A DNA stretch of 11,459 nt from NCBI GenBank assembly GCA_017411665.1, contig JAFQPT010000004.1, forward strand, positions 1-11,459, in the 5' to 3' direction. This DNA is from Oscillospiraceae bacterium (GTDB lineage Bacteria > Bacillota_A > Clostridia > Oscillospirales > Oscillospiraceae). The position numbers and the translations under genes are program-made. Shown here piece after piece: positions 1-6,759 of this stretch. The notes beneath the pieces were generated by a model that was not told where the DNA came from, searched no databases, and saw nothing but the letters and a program-made list of their open reading frames with translations. Positions within the stretch are counted from its first letter, which is position 1, and each line of letters starts with the position of its first letter.

Positions 1-129
1 AACTACGGCTACTACCGTTATAAGTATCTGGTTATGTACGTAGCAGTCATTCTGCTGATCATCATCGTACAGCTGTTCCAGTCCGCAGGCACCAAGGCAG
101 CCATTAAGAGCGATAAGCGACTGAAGTAA
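1..129 (+). CDS. metI: Methionine ABC transporter permease (MetI-like), C-terminal fragment
   Basis: Only the last 42 residues are in the window; the gene is cut by the left edge and ends at TAA 127-129. What is visible is a tail beginning NYGYYRYKYLVMYVAVILL, a hydrophobic last transmembrane helix (about residues 10-27 of the fragment), then a VQLFQSAG turn and a basic tail ending DKRLK. This matches the usual MetI C-terminus (GYxRY...V..VV.L..LVQ.IQ..G....DKR). MetI permeases form the membrane channel of the MetNIQ importer for D- and L-methionine and work with the ATPase MetN and the lipoprotein MetQ. Neither partner is visible here. The gene is followed by a palindromic repeat ending in a T run, which may terminate its transcript. 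The call rests on a short tail, so another small ABC permease of the same fold is possible. Confidence 0.7.
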   Translation, partial: NYGYYRYKYLVMYVAVILLIIIVQLFQSAGTKAAIKSDKRLK

Positions 130-151
130 AGAAAATAGAATCTCTCAATAT

Positions 152-274
152 AAACTGTCATTCCGACCGAGGTGATTTATCACCGAGTGGAGTGAATCCC
201 CTCATAAACAATCGCACTCATAAGGGGATACACTCGACTTCGCGGCGTTGCCGCTTCGCTCGGTATGACAGTTT
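152..274. repeat. Cloverleaf-forming palindromic repeat (MITE/REP-like), possible terminator of the upstream permease gene
   Basis: The ends are inverted copies: AAACTGTCATTCCGA at 152-166 matches the reverse complement of 260-274 with one mismatch. Inside lie a GGTGA-TTTA-TCACC hairpin (171-184), a second pair of long arms (about 188-205 against 219-236, 15 of 18 positions matching) and a GCGGC-GTT-GCCGC hairpin (242-254). Together they fold into a nested, cloverleaf-like structure. The right arm runs into seven T residues (272-278), so the element could also act as an intrinsic terminator for the permease gene. Dispersed palindromes of this type are common in gut Clostridia; mobility by a transposase in trans is inference. 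No ORF or target-site duplication is evident. Confidence 0.7.
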
Positions 275-285
275 TTTTACATTCA

Positions 286-311
286 TGCAACCAAATCCCG
301 CATTTGACGAG
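286..311 (+). promoter_or_regulatory. Candidate ECF-type promoter of the sigma/anti-sigma operon
   Basis: TGCAAC (286-291) is followed, after 16 bases, by CGAG (308-311), about 47 bases before the sigma factor start. ECF promoters of the sigma-X/W/M kind read TGwAAC-N16/17-CGwC, so this may be an autoregulated promoter. A TTGACG at 304-309 resembles a housekeeping -35, but no good -10 lies 16-18 bases downstream. The call rests on motif reading only. Confidence 0.3.
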
Positions 312-357
312 TGATACTAATGAAGGCGCCGATCACACAGGAAAGGAGGCACCCCTT

Positions 358-924
358 ATGAATGATTCTGCCATTGTCGATCTGTATTGGCAGCGCAGCG
401 AAGCGGCCATCACCGAAACCGAACAAAAGTACGGAGCGTATCTGACCAAAATCGCATACAACATCCTCCACGACACGGAGGATTCCCGTGAGTGCGTCAA
501 CGACACCTATCTGAGCGCATGGAATTCCATACCGCCCCACCGCCCGAAAATACTCTCCACATACCTTGCCAAGCTCACACGCCGCATTGCCATCGATTGC
601 TTCCGCAAGCACACCCGCGAAAAGCGTGGCGGCAGCGAATATGCCCTGTCACTGGATGAGCTGACCGAGTGCATCCCCACAGGCGACAGCACCCTGCAGG
701 AAGCAGATTTGCACGCACTGGCTCGCTCCATCAACCGCTACCTGCGCACCCTGCCCCCGCAGCAGCGGAATGTGTTCATCGGGCGGTACTTCTACGCCGA
801 CTCCCTGCAGGAGGTGGCGGCTTACTACCGCATGAGTATCCCCAAAACCAAGAGCATGCTCCACCGCACACGGCAGGGACTGAAAGTATATCTCACAAAG
901 GAGGGTTATTTCCATGACACCTGA
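358..924 (+). CDS. ECF-type RNA polymerase sigma factor, sigma-70 family
   Basis: This 188-residue protein has the two-domain layout of extracytoplasmic-function sigma factors. Region 2 covers about residues 22-90, with the AYNILHDTEDSRECVNDTYLSAW core-binding/-10 helices and the basic RRIAIDCFRKH segment. A short acidic linker follows, then region 4 (about 120-180) with LPPQQRNVFIGRYFYADSLQEVA and the recognition helix near SIPKTKSMLHRTRQGLK. It would direct RNA polymerase to a small stress regulon. The ATG at 358 is chosen because GAAAGGAGG lies just upstream. The open frame runs back to an ATG at 265, but that lies inside the palindromic repeat and lacks a ribosome site. The gene overlaps the next one by 11 bases, so the two are translationally coupled, as is usual for a sigma factor and its anti-sigma factor. 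Confidence 0.9.
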   Translation: MNDSAIVDLYWQRSEAAITETEQKYGAYLTKIAYNILHDTEDSRECVNDTYLSAWNSIPPHRPKILSTYLAKLTRRIAIDCFRKHTREKRGGSEYALSLDELTECIPTGDSTLQEADLHALARSINRYLRTLPPQQRNVFIGRYFYADSLQEVAAYYRMSIPKTKSMLHRTRQGLKVYLTKEGYFHDT

Positions 925-1474
925 ACACATCAGTGATGCACTGCAATATCTGGACGACGAGCTGCTTTTGCAGACACAGACCCTCCGCGCTCGAAAACAA
1001 GGAGGAATACCCATGAAAAAACGTTTGTCTGTCCTCATGGCAGCTGTATTGATTACCGCATTGTGCTGTGTCACAGCCTCTGCTGCCATCCACGGCGGCT
1101 GGTTTTCTGACGTAAAAAACAGCTTCGGCGCTGTCACAGGCACGGAATACTACAATGCCACAGAAGAAATCACCGTCACCGCAGACGCGGAAAGCGGTCT
1201 GCTGACGGTACATGTCACCTTCCTCGTCCCCGATCAGTTCCCCTATCGGGAGATAGAGACCCTGCGCTTCGGAGAATATACAATCTCCGAAATCAGCGGC
1301 AGCCAAACCGATGCTGCCCCCGTTACAGATGGTACTACACAGATAACTGTGCCTGTTGGGAATCTCCCCGCAGGCGAATACTCCCTGCACATCACAAGCT
1401 TCATCGGCGAGAAAAAAGCCGAGCAACCCCTGCCCATTTATGGAGACTGGGAATGTGAATTTACGGTGAAGTAA
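914..1474 (+). CDS. Putative membrane anti-sigma factor with extracytoplasmic beta-rich domain
   Basis: The 186-residue product starts inside the sigma gene (11-base overlap; AAGGAGGG at 898-905). Residues 1-33 include HISDALQYLDDELLLQTQTLR, which resembles the short helical sigma-binding segment of clostridial anti-sigma proteins. Residues 34-58 (MKKRLSVLMAAVLITALCC...) are either a transmembrane helix or a signal peptide with an ASA-A cleavage site. The rest is a polar beta-rich domain with GAVTGTEYYNATEE near its start. Position and coupling suggest it holds the sigma factor at the membrane and releases it on an envelope signal; this is inferred from context, not from a recognised domain. 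A second in-frame start at 1013, described separately, could yield a secreted 153-residue form. It may therefore be a fusion of a small anti-sigma peptide with a secreted protein. Confidence 0.7.
   Translation: MTPEHISDALQYLDDELLLQTQTLRARKQGGIPMKKRLSVLMAAVLITALCCVTASAAIHGGWFSDVKNSFGAVTGTEYYNATEEITVTADAESGLLTVHVTFLVPDQFPYREIETLRFGEYTISEISGSQTDAAPVTDGTTQITVPVGNLPAGEYSLHITSFIGEKKAEQPLPIYGDWECEFTVK
1001..1015 (+). promoter_or_regulatory. Internal Shine-Dalgarno and in-frame ATG (alternative start at 1013)
   Basis: AAGGAGGA (999-1005) lies 7 bases before ATGAAAAAACG (1013), inside and in frame with the 914-1474 gene. The Gln-Gly-Gly codons of the longer protein encode the ribosome site. Initiation here would give a 153-residue product starting MKKRLSVLMAAV with a classical signal peptide and no sigma-binding segment. 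The site matches the best ribosome sites in this window, so real use is plausible. Confidence 0.55.
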
Positions 1475-1480
1475 GTGCAT

Positions 1481-1597
1481 TTAACAGAAGGGAGATTTGC
1501 TGTCATACTGAGTATCTCCTCCATAAAATACGGGATTATCAAAGCGTCTTACCTTTTCAGCTTTGAACAGGCATCCCCGATTGCGTGCGTCAATCAT
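1481..1597 (-). CDS. Possible 38-residue small protein
   Basis: On the minus strand an ATG at 1597 opens a 38-codon frame ending at TAA 1481-1483. It begins MIDARNRGCLFKAEKVRRF and ends GGDTQYDSKSPFC. The sequence is polar and basic, with two cysteines (residues 9 and 38), and has no membrane segment or known domain. It starts about ten bases from a 17-bp perfect hairpin, and the upstream ribosome site (GGATGGATAAG) is weak. The composition looks protein-like, unlike the low-complexity shadows elsewhere, and I have an impression of similar short sequences in other gut Clostridia. That memory cannot be verified here. It could be a real small gene, part of a dispersed repeat, or chance. Confidence 0.3.
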   Translation of the reverse strand: MIDARNRGCLFKAEKVRRFDNPVFYGGDTQYDSKSPFC

Positions 1598-1608
1598 CTT
1601 ATCCATCC

Positions 1609-1646
1609 ATGAAGACTGCCCCGACCTATGTCGGGGCAGTCTTCAT
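1609..1646. terminator. 17-bp perfect hairpin, probable terminator
   Basis: ATGAAGACTGCCCCGAC (1609-1625) pairs without mismatch with 1630-1646 around a CTAT loop. The stem is GC-rich in its upper half. The plus-strand flank is GTTCCCTCC, which is not a clean T run, so efficiency is uncertain. Its position after the sigma/anti-sigma pair and before the promoter of the next operon fits a terminator. Confidence 0.55.
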
Positions 1647-1713
1647 GTTCCCTCCGATTGCACCAATATCTATGGATTTTTCACAGTTTTCTCTTTTGTG
1701 TAATTAAGTTTTA

Positions 1714-1722
1714 TGTTAAAAT
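1714..1722 (+). promoter_or_regulatory. Extended -10 promoter for the surface protein/mscS operon
   Basis: TGTTAAAAT (1714-1722) reads as an extended -10 (TGn plus TAAAAT) in a distinctly AT-rich stretch (1672-1735), about 38 bases before the start at 1760. The best -35 is poor (TTTTGT at 1694-1699, spacer 17), which an extended -10 can tolerate. Confidence 0.45.
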
Positions 1723-1759
1723 ATCAAAATACACAGCCTTATGAGAAAGGAGGCTTTTC

Positions 1760-4192
1760 ATGAGCATACGGGAAATCAACGACCAGTACAAAGAATATGC
1801 CGACCCCTATGAACCGGTTAAAGGGAGAAAAAGTCACGGCGGCATCGCCATCGTCCCCAAACTGCGTATGCAGCAGGCGGCCCGTGCCGCAGCGGCAAGC
1901 ATATTAGCCATAGCCATTCTGACTACCGTGATCCTTACGGGGTTTTTCCATCTGTCAGCCCGTGCCTTCCCTCAATCCGCATCGGCTCATGAAGCGGAAT
2001 TTTCCTACATTGTGGACACCTCCGATTTTGCGAAAGCCGGCGTGTATTACACGCTGACCGACCCAGAAGGCATTCTGATTGCTTCAGCTCAAATTACTTC
2101 CGCTGCTGACAGTCTCCGCTTCTCCGATTTGAAGGAGAACACCGAATACACGCTTACATTATATGACAAAAACGGGAAAAAACTGGACGCTGCAACTTTG
2201 ACAACCGCCGATGACCCCAATCCCATCCCGGAAATCATCGACTTGACTGCAACATACGACAGACTGACCGAAACTGTGACCATTTACGGTCGGGTAAATA
2301 CCAATGACGCCAACGATTTCACCGCAGCTCTGTCCTCCTCCGACTTCGACCTTGACTCAAATGCCGTCACATTCTCCATTTCCGAAGACGGCATCGCCCA
2401 TATCCGCTACAGCGGCAAGCATCCTCTGACTTTGGGCATCTACAACGCTTCTTTGACTGTCGGTTACACCCTCAATGACTCCGCACAGGAACAGATGAAG
2501 CATACTTCCTTCCCTGTTGCCGATATGGTCATCAACGGCTTCAGCGGCACTGTCGGCGACAACAAATCCATTGCCCTCAGCGCAATCGCGACCCATCACC
2601 ACACCGATGCCGAGCCTTATGAAGTCCGCTCTGCGGTCATCACCGCAAAACAGATTTACTCGGGCCGCACCTTTGACGTTCCCGCAACCTTCATTGTCAA
2701 CGGGGACCAAATCACCGTGAAGGCTGCAACCGCTTCCCTCGAGTCGGGCAAGTACCGCTTCAATCTGGAAATCGGCTATACCATTGACGGAACCGATGCT
2801 CCCGTGCTCACCGCAGCCGCACTGCCCATTGACATTATGGTGCCTTACCCCGCTCCCGTTGTCACACCCACACCGACACCGACACCCACACCTGCACCCG
2901 CTTACACAGATTTGGAAATCGACGAAGCGGCAACCTCCGCCAACTGGGACACAGACTTCTATATCTATAGCGGCGTCATCTTGAACGATGCCAAAAATGT
3001 CACAGGTTCCGTTACCATCGAAGCAGCAGGTCTGCAGGCCGGCATGACCCTCACCGACAACGGTGACGGCACCATGGACGCGGTAAACGAGCCCCTCAGC
3101 GGTGCCGTTCCTCCGGGGCAATATGAGGCCGTCATCCGCTTTGACTACACCGTGAACGGACAGGCCCGCTCCAAGACTACGACCCGCACCGTCTCCGTGG
3201 GGACAATCCGCATTGACACCGCCTCCCGCAGCGGGAACAATACGACCATGACCGCACACACCGATGTGGGCTATCTGTACGAAGGTCCCGACGGCCCCTA
3301 CACCATTACTGCAGTTCGGGCCGACCTGTATGACGCAGCACAAAATCTCGTGACCTCCTTCTCCGACACACCCCCTGCGGCAGACCCCGGCCATTTCTAT
3401 TATGCCGCTGCAGAGTTCTCCGGTCTCACCGATACGGTATATTACGTTCAGTGGGTCATCGACTATTCCATCGGCAGCGGCAGCAGTGTCTGCTCCGCAA
3501 CCGCAGCAAGCGACCTGCTGCGCATCGATCTGATCAATCCCGCTTACGCCACAATGCCTCCTTCCGCACAGTACTCCGCATCGCAAACAGGCTCCGGTGC
3601 AGCACTGACCTTCACGTTCTATAGCAACGGTGGCAAGGAGATTACCGGTCTGTCCACTTTCATCAACGGCGTGGATGCCGCAGCGGCAGGCTACACCGTC
3701 ACCGAAAACCTCGCAAATGCCTCCGGTACCGTCACCGTATCCGGCCCGTACAGCGGTCTGACAGAGGTCGCCATTGAGTATCGGTTCATCCTTGTGAACT
3801 CCGATACCGTTCAGACAGAGACCGTCCGCGGCTATCTGGACATCGGATATTTCACAGGCTATGAGCTGTACGGCATCACCGTCACACCCAACGGAGACGG
3901 CACCGCCACCGTTTCCGGCAGTATCCGCACCGACAACACTGCGCCGACCTCCGTAACAAACGTTGTCGCAAAGGTCATCGGTGCCGACTCCACAGAATAT
4001 GCAGGCGGCATAGACAGCGCCGTTACCTATGACGGCATTGCCAATAACGGCACCTTCTCCATGGTCGTCACACTGCCTCCCGCCGGTGACTATACCATTT
4101 ATCTGGAAGCACTCGGTGCTTCCGACCACGGTTATCCCTATAACATTAACCTTCACGGTCAAACCGCTGTTGCGCAAACCGTAACGCCCTAA
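1760..4192 (+). CDS. Large membrane-anchored surface protein with Ig/FN3-like modules and Thr-Pro linker
   Basis: This 810-residue protein starts at ATG 1760 behind GAAAGGAGG. Residues 1-40 are charged and cytoplasmic (YKEYADPYEPVKGRK), and residues 41-63 form one hydrophobic helix with no lipobox, so it is probably a single-span protein with its bulk outside. Residues 78-150 look like a fibronectin type III fold, with LKENTEYTLTLYDKNGK and a closing TLTT strand. Further beta-rich repeats fill 155-360. A Thr-Pro linker (about 368-380, TPTPTPTPTPAPA) separates them from a second block of beta-sandwich-like modules (385-810). There is no LPXTG, SLH domain or enzyme motif. A structural or sensory envelope role is inference. 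Only 21 bases separate it from the mscS-type gene, indicating an operon and perhaps a shared role in envelope mechanics. Confidence 0.75.
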   Translation: MSIREINDQYKEYADPYEPVKGRKSHGGIAIVPKLRMQQAARAAAASILAIAILTTVILTGFFHLSARAFPQSASAHEAEFSYIVDTSDFAKAGVYYTLTDPEGILIASAQITSAADSLRFSDLKENTEYTLTLYDKNGKKLDAATLTTADDPNPIPEIIDLTATYDRLTETVTIYGRVNTNDANDFTAALSSSDFDLDSNAVTFSISEDGIAHIRYSGKHPLTLGIYNASLTVGYTLNDSAQEQMKHTSFPVADMVINGFSGTVGDNKSIALSAIATHHHTDAEPYEVRSAVITAKQIYSGRTFDVPATFIVNGDQITVKAATASLESGKYRFNLEIGYTIDGTDAPVLTAAALPIDIMVPYPAPVVTPTPTPTPTPAPAYTDLEIDEAATSANWDTDFYIYSGVILNDAKNVTGSVTIEAAGLQAGMTLTDNGDGTMDAVNEPLSGAVPPGQYEAVIRFDYTVNGQARSKTTTRTVSVGTIRIDTASRSGNNTTMTAHTDVGYLYEGPDGPYTITAVRADLYDAAQNLVTSFSDTPPAADPGHFYYAAAEFSGLTDTVYYVQWVIDYSIGSGSSVCSATAASDLLRIDLINPAYATMPPSAQYSASQTGSGAALTFTFYSNGGKEITGLSTFINGVDAAAAGYTVTENLANASGTVTVSGPYSGLTEVAIEYRFILVNSDTVQTETVRGYLDIGYFTGYELYGITVTPNGDGTATVSGSIRTDNTAPTSVTNVVAKVIGADSTEYAGGIDSAVTYDGIANNGTFSMVVTLPPAGDYTIYLEALGASDHGYPYNINLHGQTAVAQTVTP
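2863..2899 (+). repeat. Low-complexity CACACC/GACACC tract encoding a Thr-Pro linker
   Basis: Imperfect hexamer repeats of ACACCC/ACACCG encode alternating Thr-Pro followed by Ala-Pro. The tract joins the two halves of the surface protein. Such tracts can change in length by slippage in whole codons, so linker length may vary between strains. Confidence 0.8.
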
Positions 4193-4213
4193 CTCTATCA
4201 AGGAGGATCCATT

Positions 4214-5149
4214 ATGAAAGAGAAAAATTATTCCCCGATTCGCATGCTGATCTGCCTGATTGTGATCATCGCCCTGTTCTGCTCTCAGAAGTTTTCGCTG
4301 CTGGGCGCTGACCTGTCCGCACAAATGGCAGCCTTAATCAGCTCCACCTTCCCCGGCGGAGAAAACAGCACCATGAGTCTTTCTCATCTGCTGGTGATTG
4401 CGCTGATGGTCGCCATTGTATGGCTGGGTCTTGACCTGCTGCGGTTCGTCGTTTCCAGGCTCGCTTTGAAAAACGGCCGTTCCAAGACCGTTGCGGAGCT
4501 GGTCATCAGCATCTCCAAGTATATCGCGGTCATCATCGCGGTCATCTGGGGCTGTACCATCATCGGCATTGATGTCAGTGCCGTGGTCGCAAGTCTTGGC
4601 GTACTCGGTCTGATTCTGGGCTTCGGCGCACAGAGCCTCATCGAAGATATCGTCACAGGGATTTTTATGATTTTCGAAGGCCAGTTCAACATCGGCGATA
4701 TCATCATTCTGGATGACTTCCGCGGTACCGTTGTAAACATCGGCGTTCGTGCCACCACCATCCGCGATGACGGCGGCAATGAAAAGGTCGTCAACAACTC
4801 CGATATCCGCAATTTCCAGAACCGTTCCAGAGTACAATCTCTGGCAGTCTGTGATATCGGCATTTCCTACGGCGCAAACCTGAAGGAAACCGAAGCAGTG
4901 ATTCTCTCCGCCCTTCCCGATATGCTGGAAGCCAACAAGGACGTATGGCTCACCGCTCCCATTTACAAGGGTGTGGAAGCATTGGCGGACAGCAGCGTGG
5001 TGCTGCGCTTCATCGTATACTGCACCGAGGAAAATGTTTTCGCTGCACGCCGTCGTCTCAACGGCGAAATGAAGAACCTTTTCGACGAAAAGGGCATCGA
5101 AATTCCCTTCCCTCAGGTGGATGTTCACCACATCGACAAGGGATTCTGA
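4214..5149 (+). CDS. MscS family small-conductance mechanosensitive channel
   Basis: This 311-residue protein has the MscS architecture: N-terminal transmembrane helices at about 11-30, 56-80 and 95-117, then the pore-lining third helix with the glycine/alanine pattern SLGVLGLILGFGAQSLIEDI (127-146). The conserved junction IFEGQFNIGD (153-162) leads into the beta domain, followed by the cytoplasmic alpha/beta vestibule to residue 305. MscS proteins open under membrane tension and release solutes during osmotic downshock. The start has a perfect AAGGAGG seven bases upstream. The gene follows the surface protein after 21 bases with no terminator between, and ends at a strong bidirectional terminator. 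Its length is close to the E. coli family founder. Family assignment is secure; the specific subfamily (for example YkuT or YnaI type) is not resolved. Confidence 0.95.
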   Translation: MKEKNYSPIRMLICLIVIIALFCSQKFSLLGADLSAQMAALISSTFPGGENSTMSLSHLLVIALMVAIVWLGLDLLRFVVSRLALKNGRSKTVAELVISISKYIAVIIAVIWGCTIIGIDVSAVVASLGVLGLILGFGAQSLIEDIVTGIFMIFEGQFNIGDIIILDDFRGTVVNIGVRATTIRDDGGNEKVVNNSDIRNFQNRSRVQSLAVCDIGISYGANLKETEAVILSALPDMLEANKDVWLTAPIYKGVEALADSSVVLRFIVYCTEENVFAARRRLNGEMKNLFDEKGIEIPFPQVDVHHIDKGF

Positions 5150-5158
5150 TCCTACACA

Positions 5159-5195
5159 AAAAAGAAACGCGGTACAATGTACCGCGTTTCTTTTT
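5159..5195. terminator. Bidirectional intrinsic terminator between convergent mscS-type and def-type genes
   Basis: AAAAAGAAACGCGGTAC (5159-5175) pairs perfectly with 5179-5195 around an AAT loop. The A run on the left and T run on the right make it a terminator on both strands, serving the plus-strand channel gene and the minus-strand deformylase gene. Confidence 0.92.
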
Positions 5196-5197
5196 GT

Positions 5198-5608
5198 TCA
5201 AATAATGATTCCTTCGCAATGGTCGATTTCGTGCTGAATGATTTCCGCTGTATAGCCGCTGAAGCTGCGGGTGTGCCACTTGAAGCTGCGATCCTGATAT
5301 TTCACGGTGATGTTTTCATACCGTGTGCAGGGGCGCACCCCCACCAGAGACAGGCAGCCCTCCTCAGTATCATACTTTCCCGACTTGGCTATGATTTCGG
5401 GATTGAACATCAGCTCGGGAAACAGCCCGTTGTGGAATACAATGATGCGCTTGTTGATGCCAATCATGTTTGCCGCCATGCCCACGCATTCATCCGCGTG
5501 TGCGTTGAGGGTCTCCAGCAGGTCATCCCCGATGGAAATGTCCGCCTTAGTAGCAGCCACAGAGGGCTTGCCGAGAATCAAAATATTGCGATTGATGGGT
5601 CGAACCAT
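5198..5608 (-). CDS. def: Peptide deformylase-like protein (short GMAANMIG subfamily)
   Basis: This 136-residue product carries the metal site of peptide deformylases: EGCLS at 83-87 (Cys85 ligand) and QHEIDH at 125-130 (His126, Glu127, His130). Deformylases remove the formyl group from the N-terminus of new proteins at the ribosome. The first family motif, normally GxGLAAPQ, reads VGMAANMIG (42-50), so the glutamine that helps stabilise the transition state is replaced by methionine. The protein is also shorter than classic Def (about 150-190 residues). This combination is typical of a separate PDF-like group in Firmicutes, whose substrate may differ. The start at 5608 has AAAGGAGA upstream. 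It is the last gene of a minus-strand operon, 21 bases after the membrane-protein gene, and its stop lies right at the bidirectional terminator. Confidence 0.9.
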   Translation of the reverse strand: MVRPINRNILILGKPSVAATKADISIGDDLLETLNAHADECVGMAANMIGINKRIIVFHNGLFPELMFNPEIIAKSGKYDTEEGCLSLVGVRPCTRYENITVKYQDRSFKWHTRSFSGYTAEIIQHEIDHCEGIII

Positions 5609-5629
5609 AACTGTCTCCTTTATAAATTG

Positions 5630-6718
5630 TCATCTTTTCTTGTTCTTCGGAACTTCAGGCATGTTGATATACCCCTCTTTGAAGAACAGTCGGATAAACC
5701 AAGGGCTGAAGCGTTCGGGATGTCTCCCTACGCAAATAGAGCCAACAATAAACAAAATCAGCACCAAAGCCATCCCGCACATCAGCATAGCGATGTCTTT
5801 CATATACTTCAGATGCTCTTTGTATGCAGCTTCCATCGTCAGACAATCGGCGCCGCTTTCATCCTTCACATATTGGAGCGAGTGATAAGGCTCATCGGCA
5901 TTTTCATAACTGATGTAACCTACAACAAGGCTCGGCCCGTCCTCGCATTGCCGCAGAAAGGCATCGGGATGTTCCAAAGCCGTGGCATATCCCCGTATTT
6001 TGAAAGGAAGCTTCTCATCTTCCCCGTATAAATACAGATTTTCCTCCACCACTTCATATCCTTCGACTCGGATGGTTGTATGGGTCAGCTCCTCTGCCTT
6101 GAATGGGAGTGCCTCATACGCGAGGAATCCAAACATAAACAGCACAAGCACCAGCATCACCCCAAAGACGATGATGAACTCATAGGGATTTTCCACATTT
6201 CCGTTGAACAGGTCAAAGCTCCTCTTTCCGTCGGGAGACTTCATGGGAATTGCCCGACCTCCATGGGTCTTCCTGTAACGAGCTTCCGAAAAGCACAGAA
6301 ATTCTGTTTTTCCCACAGACAGCTCGTCGATGCGAACCACATGCCCGCCTACATACAGGGTCACATCCCGTGTGCCTTTGCGCCATGTAATGTCATCGTA
6401 TGTATAGGTGCGGGTGATTCCCCAAAAGTTTTTCACGGTGAAGCTCGTTTCATCATAACGGATGCGGCAGTTGAAATATGCCATCACCAGCGACGCAGAC
6501 AGCAATTCAAGCAATACAAAAACCACAGCTGTGGGAAGCCCCTCAGCCTCATAGGTCAGCAGTGCCAGTACCGCAAAAACGATCATACCCACTGCACCGA
6601 TCACAGCCATCAGAGCTGGCAGCGTAACGGTATTGCCTTTGGGTTCTTTGGGTTTGCGCATATAGCCCAACGCACTGCTCACCGCAATGCCAATTATGAT
6701 ATAGGTCAGTACATTCAC
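5630..6718 (-). CDS. Multi-pass membrane protein of unknown function
   Basis: This 362-residue protein has hydrophobic helices at about 3-19, 33-55, 62-82, 181-203 and 308-330. Between the third and fourth lies a soluble segment (about 84-150: CRIRYDETSFTVKNFWGITRTYTYDDITW...) that reads like a bacterial PH-like strand-rich domain. A larger extracytoplasmic segment (204-307) lies before the last helix, and the tail is basic (NKKR). The first codon is GTG with AAAGGAAG nine bases upstream; the next Met (residue 20) would remove the first helix, so GTG is preferred. It lies 41 bases after the 7TM-LuxR gene and 21 bases before the deformylase gene, so it is the middle gene of an operon. I do not recognise a named family with certainty and infer no reaction. 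Confidence 0.75.
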   Translation of the reverse strand: MNVLTYIIIGIAVSSALGYMRKPKEPKGNTVTLPALMAVIGAVGMIVFAVLALLTYEAEGLPTAVVFVLLELLSASLVMAYFNCRIRYDETSFTVKNFWGITRTYTYDDITWRKGTRDVTLYVGGHVVRIDELSVGKTEFLCFSEARYRKTHGGRAIPMKSPDGKRSFDLFNGNVENPYEFIIVFGVMLVLVLFMFGFLAYEALPFKAEELTHTTIRVEGYEVVEENLYLYGEDEKLPFKIRGYATALEHPDAFLRQCEDGPSLVVGYISYENADEPYHSLQYVKDESGADCLTMEAAYKEHLKYMKDIAMLMCGMALVLILFIVGSICVGRHPERFSPWFIRLFFKEGYINMPEVPKNKKR

Positions 6719-6759
6719 GGTGTGTCTCTTCCTTTCACCAAGTCCTCGTCCGGCTTCTT

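Noticed and set aside
265..357. 31-codon N-terminal extension of the sigma factor
   Set aside because: Its ATG is inside the palindromic repeat with no ribosome site, while ATG 358 has GAAAGGAGG and gives a normal ECF N-terminus.
1491..1519. GGAGAT/ATCTCC inverted repeat after the anti-sigma gene
   Set aside because: It has only six pairs with a 17-base loop and no T run, too weak for a terminator next to the much better hairpin at 1609-1646.
1581..1597. Similarity between ATGATTGACGCACGCAA here (minus strand) and ATGATCGATGCACGCAA at 11396-11380 (minus strand), both reading MIDAR
   Set aside because: A 15-of-17 match is expected by chance a few times in a window this size, and the similarity does not extend further.
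2863..2899. Tandem CACACC-type repeats as a possible CRISPR or regulatory repeat
   Set aside because: The repeats are in frame within a coding region and encode a Thr-Pro linker; there are no spacers.
2357..4324. 655-codon open frame on the minus strand opposite the surface-protein gene
   Set aside because: It is Cys/Gly/Val-rich without domains, lacks a ribosome site, and mirrors the codon pattern of the well-supported plus-strand gene. It is a shadow frame.
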